A stretch of 64,000 bases of DNA, taken from contig SSNU01000314.1 in NCBI GenBank assembly GCA_012064415.1, forward strand, positions 1-64,000. Direction: 5' to 3'. The DNA comes from Gyrodactylus bullatarudis. Its lineage: Eukaryota; Platyhelminthes; Monogenea; Gyrodactylidea; Gyrodactylidae. Positions 1 through 10,776 of this stretch are shown piece by piece. A model generated the notes under the pieces. That model had not been told where the DNA came from and did no database searches. It worked only from the letters and a program-made list of their open reading frames with translations. Made by a program: the position numbers and the translations under genes. How positions within the stretch are numbered: position 1 is the first letter of the stretch; every line of letters starts with the position of its first letter.

Positions 1-132
1 AGAGTCTGAAGAGACCCGGCGAAATACAACGTTTATCACTCAAATTTACGCTTGTTGTTCTCTAACCTTCCACATGAGTTTAGAATCTAACAATAATATT
101 CTTGATGAGGTTCGACAATATTATCGTTCAAA
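1..132 (+). mobile_element. Penelope-like element terminal sequence (truncated by the window edge)
   Basis: This stretch is nearly identical to the terminal parts of the complete insertion at 50009-50456. Bases 1-93 match 50009-50097 inverted, and about bases 43-132 match 50365-50456 directly. The right end (gacaatattatcgttcaaa) is where the two copies stop agreeing, which defines the element end. It carries a hammerhead-like motif at 2-41. It lies about 290 bases beyond the stop codon of the class B receptor, so it may fall in or near that gene's 3' region. Confidence 0.7.
2..41 (+). ncRNA. Hammerhead ribozyme-like motif (type I) in a PLE terminal repeat
   Basis: The order is stem I strand GAGT (2-5), core CTGAAGA (6-12), an 8-base stem II segment GACCCGGC (13-20), core GAAA (21-24), a stem III hairpin ATA-c-AA/TT-TAT built on the last core A, then TC and the second stem I strand ACTC (38-41). 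GAGT and ACTC pair perfectly. The core agrees with the CUGANGA...GAAA consensus and with the TC cleavage position. Stem II is weak. Hammerheads are known in the terminal repeats of Penelope-like elements. Activity is inferred, not shown. Confidence 0.6.
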
Positions 133-319
133 TTCTGTTCAAGTTTCAAAATCCATACACTCTTAGTTTTTCAGCGTCATTATTTTCTTCATATAGAATT
201 TTCATTAATTTGTATAAAAACCATAGTCAGAATTTCTGAGATTTTTCCGACTTCAATTCAAAACAACAGCCAAATATTTTATATTCTTTCCTGGTTTTAT
301 TCGATATTATATATATATA

Positions 320-325
320 TTTATT
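320..325 (-). terminator. Candidate polyadenylation signal of the class B receptor
   Basis: On the minus strand AATAAA lies about 100 bases downstream of the receptor stop codon, followed by an AT repeat. Position and sequence suit a poly(A) signal, but AATAAA is expected often by chance in DNA this AT-rich. Confidence 0.4.
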
Positions 326-422
326 CTTCAAAAAGATATTCACTATTATCATATTAATAATACATCTTATTCAAATAATAATGATACCAAATATTTAAAA
401 ATATACATCTTCATTTTCCCTT

Positions 423-958
423 TCAATGTTGACTTGTTTTCGCTACTGAATATTTAGTTGAAGTTAATCTTTCCTGATTGCATCTCTTCTTCAACGTGTT
501 TATGACCTATTCAAGTTATTTTCATTAAATTTTGTCATGGTTCATTATCAATCTCTACTCACTTGTTTATTTGTAAAGCAAAGGATTACTGAGACTATTA
601 GACCCTACATACATGATGTAAATGAAAATTAAGCCCTTCTTTTTTATTTTCTTCTCAAACTCACTTGAAAAGGTACGATTATTAAAGAAAGCCAAAAGTG
701 CACTTTACTGTAGTATCCTTCCCAGTTAACCAGTATTAACAAATATGGAATACCCAGTACTGTCGTCAATATGATTAGTGCTTTGACTGATTTTCTGCTA
801 TAAAATGATGAATCGAAAAGTTTAGTTCCATATTTAACAAGCTCAATGCGTCTGGCTGCTCACTTCTTCTCCATTTCCTCTGTTGACACATTAAAGCGTG
901 AATTTGATTGTTTGCTCCACACAATTCGAAATATTAACAGCATTATTATTAGATTTGA
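423..958 (-). CDS. Class B receptor exons for TM5 to TM7 and cytoplasmic tail
   Basis: Exon 958-864 (acceptor ggccctttttag) carries TM5 and loop 3 (IIMLLIFRIVWSKQSNSRF, then STEEMEK). A 66-base intron follows, with acceptor cattttatag. Exon 797-665 begins in RKSVKALIILTTVLGIPYLL, which is TM6, and ends at IIVPFQ. The 42-base exon 604-563 reads GLIVSVILCFTNKQ, the TM7 exon characteristic of class B genes. The last exon, 506-423, encodes a basic tail beginning VINTLKKRCNQERLTS and stops with TGA. Introns of 60 and 56 bases separate the last three. The tail is short, about 27 residues. Confidence 0.9.
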
Positions 959-3834
959 CTAAAAAGGGCCAGATTTAAATACTAAACTTTGGTGTGTTCA
1001 AAGGTTTCTAGCTTGATGGAGATTGTTTTTCCACACCTAGATGAGAGAAATAGGACAAGTAAGTGGCCTAGTTGTTAAAAGCGTTAGAAAAGACACAACG
1101 TTCAAGAACCGAATCCTTATAAGGAAAAAACGCCATTGTGACTTTTCGAAACTTGTTCGTCCGATTTTTTCCATTTAGTTGGGACAAGACAATCTCCATC
1201 AAGTTTAATGTCTGAATAATAAGAATTTATTTTAAAAACTTTGGATGGTAAGACAAGTTAACAAATCCTAGATCCTACTCATCTTGAATTTAATTGGTTA
1301 TCAATAAACTATTAAATATATAAGGTTTTCCTCTCTTATTTCTATGAATGAAACCGATTACATTAGGTGCCCTCATAAACTTACTATAAGAATTACTCCA
1401 AGACAAGCTGAAGCAAAGTTGCTTGATATTCTAAAAATTAAAAAAATACATTGTTTATTCTTCTCATATCATTTCTACAATGGGTCTATTAATGTTGGTT
1501 GATATGAAGTTGGGAATCTACGTTTTTTACAATAATCTCGATTTTTTCATCAAAAATTCGAATATGTTAAAGATTTTTTAGAATCCTACTCATGTTGCCC
1601 ACTTGTACGATTTGAAGAAAAATTTTTTTAATGAAAAATATGATCACTTTTCAAATGTCAATTTGTCGTCAAAATCTTATATATTATACTTTGGCGATAT
1701 TCGGCTTTCTTGTCTTATAGTAAGCTTGAAAATCAACTTTCGATCTCTCTCACTTTGAAAATCGTAAAAGTGAGCAACATGAGAAGGATTCGAAATTTTA
1801 ATGAAAAAATCGAGCTTTTCGTAAAAATCATAGATTCCCAACTTCATATCAACCAACTTTAGTAATACAGTTCTTTTAAATGTGAATGATTTAAACCTAC
1901 GTTTCATCCACATTTTTCTTCATCACTAATGAGGCAATTCCAATGAGTAGGGCCAAGCCCCATCCAATCGCTGTGCATATCCAGAAGACTTTTTTTTGCT
2001 CGAAAAATGTAAACTTGATGGTTAGTAACATGAAGAGACCCTCTGCCATCATCCATGTATAAATTGGAGGCTTCGTCAGAGTGCTAATGCTTCGGAGAAA
2101 TTCTGCGTGTGTAAGACTGTACAATAGATATCCGCTGCTGTTAATGACATATGACAGGAAGAAGCTTATATGTATGTATACTCTGTATGAATGCAGTTTC
2201 CTACAAAATTGATGATTGATATTTTCTTATAATATCATTCCAAAGATTATGAAATTTCATCTCGACTAAGAAGTGAATAGCAAGATGCCAAACTCGAATA
2301 TTTCGATCTAACTTACTCAGTGTTGTCAAAAACTATTCTATTAAATTTTTCCTAAATTTAATACAGAACTATTTTAGATAAAGTATCGGAATTTTAATCA
2401 TCATATTATGAATTTATTTATTATTTTATTGATGAATCATTTCTCACTTGAAACATATAAAAATTATGAGGGATATGATCAGGGCAACTAGAGATATTGA
2501 GTATCCAATCATGTGGAAGTACAAACTGATTGTGTCTTGTTGCTAGAAAAAAAAACAGAATTTTAATTATTTTTCACAAACACAACTGGTTCTAGGTGTA
2601 AGGCGTATATACAACTCCACCAGGATAGTCGTTACAGTTTAACTAGTAAAAACTTTCTGAACATTTAAGACTACAACTCCAATGAATCTTCTGTATGCCA
2701 CAACCTGCCATTTGAACAGGGTATAGTGTAGCATTCTATTCAGATTTTAAATGCAACTCAAATTATTCCTATAGCCCTGAAGTGTTTTGCTTTCTGTAAA
2801 TAGTCTGTTATTACTCTAAACTTTAATTACCTATATTCTCTTGGGCCTTCAGTTTTAATGATTCCAGTCTAATGCACATAAAAATTCGTGATCTGATCAA
2901 AGTCTTGTCCATAATTATAAAAAAAATTTATGTTACAGGCATTACCATATCAAATGGCTAAAAAACCATTCTTTAGTTTCAAATTCACTAGAAAAGTATC
3001 TGTGATAAGCCTTTTTCTTTCAAGTTATGAATTATATTATCAGAGTTATAACTCTAATAATTCTGATTACTATAACAATCTATATAATTTTTATAATCCT
3101 TGTTTTTTAAAAAATACTACACTTTTCTTTTTCTACAGAAAGACCAATACGAGTCAGAAGATAACATAATCAGGTAGCTAGCGAACAACATTATAGTCAA
3201 GATAAGCTATTTATTCAGCGACATGAACCGAGTATGCTTTCATCTATAACTAGTCGATAGCACTTATATTACAAACCAAATCTAAATTTAAAAATTCACA
3301 TTCTTCCGTGAAACCTTATTCATGGCCATTTTTCCAATTATGCCATATTCCCAATTTTTTGAACATTTTTTCAGGATCTTGACCAGTCAACGAAATCGAT
3401 TAAGGTCATATTTCTATCTTTTTATTAATGATGAAATTCTCGATAAACTCGATTTCTTAACCTTACATACATTTGAGTAAATATTTTAACTCACATGCTG
3501 GTCACTTATTCCGGATAAACAATTGCTTGCGTTCACGGTATCATCCCATCTACCAAGGTTATTGCACATTCTGAAAGCTGGAAGGAAAAACAATTGATTC
3601 AATAGTATTTTTTTCCATATACCCCAATCAGTTTAATCACCATGATGTGAAATCAAAATAAATAGAAATTAATTGACAAATTTCCGTATTTTAAGAAGTA
3701 GCCTTCATTGTACTCACCTTCACCTTCCTTGAACTGTTCATTAATAGATTCACAATTCTGAATAGCAGTCTCACCAATCTTTGTCCAGTTCCAACAACCT
3801 AGCTGATGTGCGTTTGGTATACAATATTCAGACT
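423..3834 (-). CDS. Class B (secretin-family) G-protein-coupled receptor, nine exons, N-terminus missing
   Basis: Spliced gene on the minus strand; exons 3834-3718, 3577-3495, 2542-2448, 2200-1901, 1430-1385, 958-864, 797-665, 604-563 and 506-423 (stop at 425-423). All junctions are GT-AG and all phases agree, giving about 330 residues. The product should be a plasma-membrane receptor for a peptide hormone, signalling through G proteins. It shows the Cys-rich hormone-binding domain, then seven hydrophobic helices with class B signatures: RVYIHISFF (TM2), WMMAEGLF (TM3), IGWGL (TM4), NLIIMLLIFRIV (TM5), RKSVKAL before TM6 and PFQG at TM7. The 42-base exon in TM7 is a known hallmark of class B genes. 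Upstream sequence with the signal peptide and first ectodomain Cys was not found above 3834. The ligand subfamily (PDF, calcitonin/DH31, CRF/DH44, PTH) cannot be decided from the sequence. Transposon fragments fill four of its introns. Confidence 0.9.
1012..1204 (+). mobile_element. Short tRNA-like SINE copy with 15-bp inverted ends
   Basis: CTTGATGGAGATTGT at the left end is the exact inverse of ACAATCTCCATCAAG at the right end. Inside, TGGCCTAGTTG resembles a tRNA A box and GAACCGAATCC a degenerate B box, followed by TCCT-TATA-AGGA and AAAAACGCC. That tail aligns with the hammerhead at 42650-42690 of a second copy, but its CTGANGA box has decayed. The copy lies in the intron of the class B receptor between exons 1430-1385 and 958-864. 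Confidence 0.55.
1385..1430 (-). CDS. 46-base microexon joining loop 2 to TM5 of the class B receptor
   Basis: The minus strand reads acceptor aatttttag, 46 coding bases, then donor gtaagttt. Its first base completes the Thr codon left open by the preceding exon (AC|A), and it ends in phase 0, as the next exon needs. It encodes ISSNFASACLGVILI, which joins SNLIIMLLIFRIV into one TM5-length helix. Extracellular loop 2 would then be short (about KKNVDETISSN) without the usual Cys-Trp. The phase fit and the strong donor support it; the atypical loop leaves some doubt about whether another exon was missed between 1431 and 1900, where only an inverted-repeat element is seen. Confidence 0.7.
1494..1860. 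mobile_element. Palindromic repeat, family A (GTTGATATGAAGTTGGG), intronic
   Basis: The left arm begins GTTGGTTGATATGAAGTTGG and the right arm ends in the reverse complement, CTTCATATCAACCAACTTT. The arms also carry the internal family motif of an ATCTCGATTTTTTCATCAA type. No open reading frame is conserved. It occupies the receptor intron between exons 2200-1901 and 1430-1385. The same family recurs at least eight times in the window. Confidence 0.7.
1901..2542 (-). CDS. Class B receptor exons for TM1 to TM4
   Basis: Exon 2542-2448 (acceptor ttttttctag, donor gtgagaa) encodes the TM1 segment around YFHMIGYSISLVALIISL. Exon 2200-1901 (acceptor aattttgtag, donor gtaggttt) encodes intracellular loop 1 with KKLHSYRVYIH, TM2, TM3 with TWMMAEGLFML, and TM4 with WICTAIGWGLALLIG. 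The Trp-x-x-x-Glu-Gly of TM3 and the Gly-Trp-Gly of TM4 are family signatures. No cysteine is present at the start of TM3, where class B receptors normally carry the one bonded to extracellular loop 2. The intron 2543-3494 holds the retroelement fragment at 2930-3180. Confidence 0.9.
2930..3180 (+). mobile_element. Penelope-like element 3' fragment with Tyr/Asn-rich reading frame
   Basis: It encodes a diverged copy of the Tyr/Asn-rich segment found at 30560-30830 (ELYYQS, SNNSDYYNN, FLKNTT) and stops at TAA near 3168. The homology ends near the shared phrase acattatagtcaa (about 3198). It lies inside a receptor intron, opposite in strand to the gene. It has small deletions relative to the other two copies and looks inactive. 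Confidence 0.65.
3495..3834 (-). CDS. Class B receptor exons for the extracellular hormone-binding domain
   Basis: Exon 3834-3718 follows the acceptor ttttttctag and ends before gtgagta. It reads SEYCIPNAHQLGCWNWTKIG and then reaches a further Cys (IQNCES). Exon 3577-3495 follows tttccttccag, reads AFRMCNNLGRWDDTVNASNC and ends before gtgagtt. Together they give five of the six conserved cysteines of the HormR fold, including the GCW and the R-x-C ... G-x-W pattern. NWT and NAS are potential N-glycosylation sites. The first conserved Cys should be on an upstream exon. The junction codon is GCT, split 1/2 between the exons. Confidence 0.88.
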
Positions 3835-4884
3835 CTAGAAAAAAATTAATTTTATTCAACCATGTATCATTAAGGGACCAAATCCGTATTTTTGAAATAA
3901 TAAAACTAAAAATTTCACATATTTAATGATAATTTTGAATTTCTATCTGGGTTTTTCAAATGTATTATATAAATAATACTTAAAAATGAACAACACTCCT
4001 AGTACAAATTAAAGAAAAAGTATGCTACAATCCTTGTAATTGATTACAAGACATTCAAATTTCCATTGTCTTCAACAATTTTATTAATGACTGATTCATT
4101 CAGTCTTAGGGGCGTATTCATATATAAATTTTTAAAAAATTTGGCAACTTTCCGGTTGTATGTTCCCGGACGAACCTTACATTTATCTATAGAGCAAACT
4201 ACCAAATTTAGCATAACATGAGGTGTAGTTCAACAAATTAAGATATCTTAAAAACGTTTTACCTTAAATTTTAATAGAACCTGCCTGATTAGAAATAAGA
4301 AAGGAATTGTGTATCATATAATTTAGAATTTTACTTCAATTTGTCTTCTGGCTGGGGCCAATGATTTTTCTCTTTTTTGCAAAAAAACTACTAAATTCCG
4401 TAAAGGAATATTGGAATTTTTCATTGCCAATTCTATTCTTAAAATAAACTCTTCTCAAAAGGCTCCTTCTCTCATTTTTTCCATGTGATAAATAGACAAA
4501 AAATCCAAATCCATTTTACTTTATATAAACGAACAAATATTTGATCTTCAGGGTGTTTGATTTAGCAGAAAAAAATATTCGTTTATGCATATTTGCCAGT
4601 CTTGGAAAAACAAAAAAATCCACAGTTTTTCCATTGGAATGCAGGAGATTAGCCAGGATTTTTTTATGATTTACTTTTTTCCAAAAGATAGATACAAGAA
4701 CATGACAAACAGGTATCTCAGTGGGGAACAATAAAAGGCATCACTTTAATAATACAGGTTTTTACATTGTCACAATTCTAATGGAATAAGCAAAAGAAAC
4801 GTAGTAAAATGACTAGGAAAATTGCAAAATTTTCTCCTTTTTCTGTCATAAAAATATCCCTTTGTCACAATTTTAAGTAATAAC

Positions 4885-5473
4885 CAGGGCATCCAAAAGT
4901 ATGCCAATTTTTTTGGAATATATTCCCTAGAATATTCTACATAAATATGCGTTTTATATGCCAAAAAATCTGTGAAAATGCCAAAAAATAATTTCTTTTT
5001 TTAAAAATTCAATCAGTATTCTTAGCATAAATTTCTATTTCTGGGCAAAATTTGTTAACAAGCTTATCACTTGTGTTGATTTTTAGATGATCTTTAAATA
5101 TGCTTGGAAACTTAACAGAAGACATCATAAAACTTTCACTTAAAATATAAGATTTCAAACTTTATTTTTTATGTTAAGACTATTCACTAGAAAGTGACGA
5201 ATGAAAAGCTCTTATTTCTTATTGGATGATCCTAAAACTCATTTAAAGTAAAAAACTCTGTAGACAATCCTTGATTATCTGAACTATCTATTGGAAACAA
5301 AATTAAATATTAGTTACTATACACAAAATGAGAGAACGCTTGTGTTTTTCATTCAATTAGTCTGATTAAATTCATGTTGACATCACAATATTCTAAAAAT
5401 ATTCTTTATTCACTAAGGCTGAAAATAATCAAAAATATTCCAAATATGCTAAAGCATAATTTTGGATGCCCTG
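4885..5473. mobile_element. hAT-type nonautonomous element (589 bp)
   Basis: The termini are CAGGGCATCCAAAA and its inverse TTTTGGATGCCCTG. They are flanked on both sides by the exact 8-bp direct repeat GTAATAAC (4877-4884 and 5474-5481). CAGGG ends with 8-bp duplications are characteristic of hAT elements. Internal TATGCC-type subterminal repeats are present. No transposase reading frame is seen, so a transposase would have to be supplied from elsewhere. Confidence 0.88.
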
Positions 5474-6151
5474 GTAATAACCAAAGCCATTTTTTAATCC
5501 TGTAATGGATAATCCGCAATGATGAAAAGATCAGTCATATGCATGATTTCAACATATTTTACGATCCATATACTTGTTTCTTAAACGTATACTTTAAAGA
5601 GTAATTAAAGTTATGATTCAAGGAAACTAAGTACTGATTCAATATAAGTTACTATTCTTCTATTTTGATCAAGTTGAAAAACACACAGCTAGATTCAAAG
5701 TAGTAATTCTCGTCTATGAAATTTGTTCAGCTATAGTTCATCGATCATGAAAAATTCTATGCTTACTTTTCAACAGCCAATAGGATTCAAGGCTGTTCAC
5801 TCAAATATATTTTTTGAAAGTAATAATGATGCTAGAGAATATTTTATACGTAAAAATTTATGTGTTAATGAAAAAAAATTAATTACACTTTTGATACTTT
5901 TTATTCAGTTTGTTAGTTTGATAAATAATTCTCAAATGTTTTATGGAATAATTCAAATGTGAATTGAATAGTATGAAAGGTTACATGCAAGAAAACAATG
6001 CTCAATTTTCTAGTTTGTATGCGATCAGATACAGGATAGAAATGTTACCGTTAATCTTGTTACTCTTGATAGTCTTAAGACTATCAGGTAGTCTTAAAAC
6101 TAACGGATTGGTTAGTTAAACTTGTTATTCGGTAACAAGATTAACTGGAAT

Positions 6152-6946
6152 CTTTGATAGTCTTAAGAGTATCAGGTAATCTTTGAATAGTTTGATAAAC
6201 TTGTTACCAGGTTTCAAGATTAACAAGATATTCAGCTATAAAATATAGTTTTTTGATCTTGATTCTCGGTAATAAGATTGGCTGACTGAAATAAATTTGA
6301 ATTAAATAAGGCATTGTTAAGGCTATGAAGATTTTTTATCAAACAATCCAGTTGTGTAGGGTCTGAAATTGAGACTTCTTATACAGTGCAATGCGAAACT
6401 CATGCATTCCAGAGAATAAGACGTATCAAGTGTTGAAATTCAGCCAACAGTATTAATTTTACGTAAGGATTTTATCTCAATAGTTCGTCGAATTTGTTAC
6501 CCAGTTTCAGGAATAACTAGTTAGTGATCTTACTATAAATTTCTTCTCATAACGTATTTTCATTTGTTGATTCACGTCTATTCTTCAAATGAGGAATATT
6601 TGAAGGCCTATTTTTTACCATTTAAAGCCATCTGGACCTTTTCTGATAATATACCGAAATTCATATTTCGAAATCAAACTTATTATTATTGAAGCCTGGT
6701 AACAAGTTTTACGAGCTATTCAGCTAAAATTTTATAAAAAGTTCCAATTAGGGACCTTACAATGTTGGATTGTTTTCTTAATCTTTGATATTATTTTCGA
6801 AAAATTTATTTCACTCAGCCAATCTTATTACCGAGAATCAAGATCAAAAAACTATATTTTATAGCTGAATATCTTGTTAATCTTGAAACCTGGTAACAAT
6901 TCAAACTATTCAAAGATTACCTGATACTCTTAAGACTATCAAAGTT
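6152..6946. mobile_element. Foldback element with arms of about 145 bp
   Basis: The left arm 6152-6298 (from CTTTGATAGTCTTAAGAGTA to the tract ending GACTGAAATAAATTT) is the near-exact inverse of the right arm 6805-6946. The arms contain a short modular palindrome, AGTCTTAAGACT, and paired GTTACC/GGTAAC segments. Related modules continue outwards to about 6040 and 6975. The loop has no coding potential. The AGTCTTAAGACTATCAGG module is shared with the larger foldback at 12184-13261. Confidence 0.75.
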
Positions 6947-7067
6947 TTACTAACAAGTTTTACGAGCTATTCAGCATATGTCTGACAAACAGTCAACATT
7001 GTACTTAATTGATTAAAAAATATAGTAATTGTTGTGGTGTTCGAATATAAGTCAAGTATATCCTTAA

Positions 7068-7443
7068 CCCTCTCAGGTCCGAGTCTATTCAATGAGTTCA
7101 AACATTGAATATGAATACATATTCAGAATCAGAATGAATTATAGATGAATAATAAGACCTTTAATCATCTGAAAACTTTTCAATAGAAAATCTTTTTTCG
7201 ACACTTTTCAATACATTTTCCCTATCTACTTTCAAGCGACCGCACAAGTAATTTTAGGATTTTTTCAATAAATAAGGTGAATTTAGTAAATTCTAGTAAA
7301 ATAACTTTTGTTCCAACTGTTTTCGGAAAGATTGATAAACAAGTTATTTAATGGTGTGTATCTTTTATTTATGGGATCTTTATTTCAAAAAAAATTTTAG
7401 GTTTAATATTTTGGCCCACATATGGGCCATGGACCTGAAAGGA
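7068..7443. mobile_element. piggyBac-type nonautonomous element (376 bp)
   Basis: TTAA flanks both sides (7064-7067 and 7444-7447). The ends are CCCTCTCAGGTCC and, inverted, TCCTTTCAGGTCC, which differ at two positions. TTAA target duplication with a CCCT-like terminus is the piggyBac pattern. No transposase frame is present. Confidence 0.75.
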
Positions 7444-7579
7444 TTAAGATATTATCGTATGATTTGTATTATTAATCAATAGTTTATATTTTTACCCAAG
7501 AGCCGGGTTTTATGGTTCACCTAACTAAAGCTTAATGATAGAAATGATTTTATAAATTTTTAACCCTAAATATTAAAGC

Positions 7580-7682
7580 TAATTGATATGAAGTTGGGAA
7601 TCTATGATTTTTACAGAAATCTCGATTTTTTCAACAAGAATTCAAATTTGGTGAAGATTTTTTGGAATCCTACTCATGTTTT
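7580..7682 (+). repeat. Family A repeat, single arm
   Basis: One arm only, beginning TTGATATGAAGTTGGGAATC and ending near the shared phrase ggaatcctactcatgtt. The opposite arm is absent, so this is a truncated copy. Confidence 0.7.
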
Positions 7683-8399
7683 TATTAAAAATTATTATTT
7701 GCCCAATAGCTTAGTCCATTAACACACATTAAGAATTTCAGTTTTTTTAACATGCAATGCATGAAATTTACTTCAGAACCTTCAATTCGAGAACAGAACA
7801 AAATATAAACTCTAATTTTTCTCACAATCCTCAAGATGTTGACCAACAGACGAAGAAAACAATTATCACTCTATTCAACTTTTGAAAGAACCATTCATTT
7901 CAACTGATCTCAGATCATCTCAATAAATAAATCCATCAAGAATAGATTAATATGAAAATGAGGAAAGTGGTTTAACCCACAAGTAGCCAAGTAAATTTTT
8001 CATAGAAATTACTGTCTCTTATAGAGAGAGACTCAGGGAAACTTTGAAAAGCTCTTCTCTTCAATTTATTCTTACGTATGAACGAATAGGGAAGAAAAAT
8101 AGTTGTATCGTCTTTTGCTTGAATTGCTTAAGAAGTAGAGATGAAGATTAACAGGATTTTATATTCTCGCTCTCTTTCCTTTAGTTTTTAATCTTATTCG
8201 TATGAGCTACTTATTGTATAACTGACACACAATATAGTCTTTACAAAACCTCAAAGATTTTTACATTTCACTGTTCTATGCGTGAAAATGTACTATAGAA
8301 AAGTAAAGGTTGGTGGATTTATGTTTCTTGGATTTCCTGCAAGTGTAGTCTCTAAAGGTTTACATTCATTTCAATAACTACAGTTCATCTTGGGAATTT

Positions 8400-8765
8400 A
8401 AAAGGTTCTTTTTGTTAGCATCGTGAAAAATTTTCAAATTAAAAGCGTTTTTTGACCTATCCAAGTTGTAACAGTCATGAAAAATTGGAGAAATTATTGT
8501 TTTTTTAAAATAATTTTAATCGAATGTGACTTTTTTCTGAGAAATAATGTGAATTAAAATTACAAAAATCACACATTAAAAACTTTTTTTTGAATTTGAA
8601 AATTTTGTTTAACTTATTCCAAAAGCATGAAAAGGTATTTTGAAGCGAAATTTGATGGGATGATATTAAAGTACTTGAAAAAAAAATTGAAGATTAAATT
8701 TATCTCATCGATGGGCGATTTAAGTTATTTTGGAAAAATTTCGTCTACCATCTATAGTTTTATGT
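8400..8765. repeat. Partial copy of the TAGACTTGGACG element
   Basis: The interior (gcgttttttgacctatccaa, ttattccaaaagcatg, ttttgaagcgaaatttgatg) and the right end (gatttaagttattttgg, aaatttcgtc) match the complete element at 33325-33813. The left terminal repeat is missing. Confidence 0.6.
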
Positions 8766-10264
8766 GTGGGAATAAATAATACTAAGCTTTGGTTAAAGAC
8801 TCATCATAAAATGAAGCCTTGTTTGGTGTCTATTAAAAGAGATTTTATTTTCACGCATTTTCCAGATTTTCTAAATTTCCAATAAATATCTTTTTTAGAT
8901 AGATTCTTAAGGATAATTCATCCAGATAATTTCATGTTAGATCACTTCATAAGGGATCATCATTCATTCTTGATAAATTACTGGTTGTATAACATTTATT
9001 TTTGTTAATATCACCAAAATAATAATTATTTTTAAATTTTTGGTATATTTTCCTCGCTCTATAAAGTCTACTTAACTAAATGTTATCTTATCAATAATCA
9101 TCATCTATCAAATATTTATTTTCCAGAAATAATTCAGTAATTCAATCATTGAATTTCAATGTAAGACTTGATATGGATGGGGTTTGCTTTTTTGAAGACA
9201 TCGATCAAACTCTTTTCGATCGAAAGAAATGGATAAATATCAAGAATCAGTCAAAACAGAAAAGAATCTATGGAAAAATCCTCAGAAAGCATTGGCACTA
9301 AATTTCTTCTTTTGTTATTATTACTTTCACAGAATTATCTTTTAGTCAAAAAAGACTTGTAATATAAATTATATTCTAAATCCTCTAAAATCAGTAATAA
9401 TAATAAATATTGTAATTAAGGGATAATCTGTTCAGACAAACCATGTCGCAAGAGGCTTACTCAGACTTTTTGAAATTGTCTAGTCAATCTAAAATCTCTC
9501 AGATGAAAGAGGTGACGTGCATTGAATTCAATTATTCCTCATGGTGATGTAGAATAAATTCTAAAAACTAAATGAATTTTTGAATCATGCAACTTTTAGA
9601 GTCAACAAATACTTTATATACGTGTTACTAAATAGTGAATCAGAAGAACCTTTTACAAGTTGATATTTATTTTATCTAGAATGTAACTCACTCATAATAA
9701 TAATAATAATAATAACTCACAAGCTTCTAAATGGTGAAGCATTTTATGGTTCAGGTATGATAGGAAATAATTTGAATGCAGGAACTTTTGAAATGTCGAA
9801 GAGACTGTATTAATCATTGTAAGGACTACTTTTGAGTAAATGGGAAAAAACTATCTAAACACTTAGCTTAGTAAAATGGTTTTTATAAGTTATGAGAGCT
9901 ATTTTTTGATTTGAATAATTTTTGACATTGAAGCAACACTTTATTACTTTAAAGCTAAATATTAGAACTTGAATCCTTTTATTGAATTAGATTGCTTTGG
10001 GTGATAAATTATTATATATGGAGAATAGATCTAATTATCAGGATAAATTAACTTTATGATTCTCATCATTAATTAATTAAATAACAGACAGTATTCTGTT
10101 GCCATTAGGATATATTAAGTTATCAGTAGTTTTTCCAAATATTCTAAATGCCTATGATTATTAGACATGGACGGAATTTCCTAAAATAACTGAATGATCA
10201 CAATGTAGAAATTACTGAATGATAAAATTAATCTTCAAATATTTCAACATCATCCCAAAATTTT
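8766..10264. other. No gene seen
   Basis: AT-rich sequence without a convincing exon on either strand. It contains a short ATA microsatellite around 9697-9716. Confidence 0.5.
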
Positions 10265-10776
10265 TAACCCTTAAAATCCCACAGTGATAGTTCTATCACA
10301 CGTCATTTTAGCAACTCATTATCATTCATTCAAGGATCAGAAAATACTTCGTTTACCACCCCCATTCGATAGGAAATTTATTAATCTCCTGGAATACGCA
10401 AAGATCTTGGCTCTATCATTCGTCAAACTCACGCTATACTAATTTAGAGAGAGTTGATTTTTTTCAGAAAATTATTTTGTTGTTTAAAACTTTTTTTTTA
10501 AATCCCACTTCCCAGGGTCATAGATAAAAAGTAAGATAACTTTTATCGCGGAATCATACCTCTAGAATTAAAATATGCAATCGCCTGAACTCTATCTACT
10601 AAAAATACAAAGATAACCTGTTTTTGGATCAAAAAATACGTCATTATATCTTCTGAACCAAAAATAATTGCATTGAAAAAAACTGTAGATTCCTAATCAG
10701 CGTATACACAAACCATAGGATAGACAAAAAGTTGAATGCGAGTCATAAAAAAATCTCTGGGACTTAAAGGGTTGAA
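10265..10776. mobile_element. Terminal-inverted-repeat element, piggyBac-like ends
   Basis: The left end AACCCTTAAAATCCCACAG pairs with the right end CTCTGGGACTTAAAGGGTT. TTAA sits at the left junction; the right junction has TTGA. A diverged copy lies at about 34690-35230, sharing many phrases including aaagtaagataacttt and gaactctatct. No reading frame is conserved between the two copies. Confidence 0.6.

Noticed and set aside
860..862. In-frame TGA in loop 3 of the class B receptor, suggesting a pseudogene
   Set aside because: A 66-base intron (863-798) with donor gtgagc and acceptor cattttatag removes it and gives a canonical STEEMEK-N-RKSVKAL junction in correct phase.
1063..1116. A functional tRNA gene
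   Set aside because: Box-like motifs exist, but the stems do not form a cloverleaf and the acceptor stem is absent; a tRNA-derived SINE fits better.
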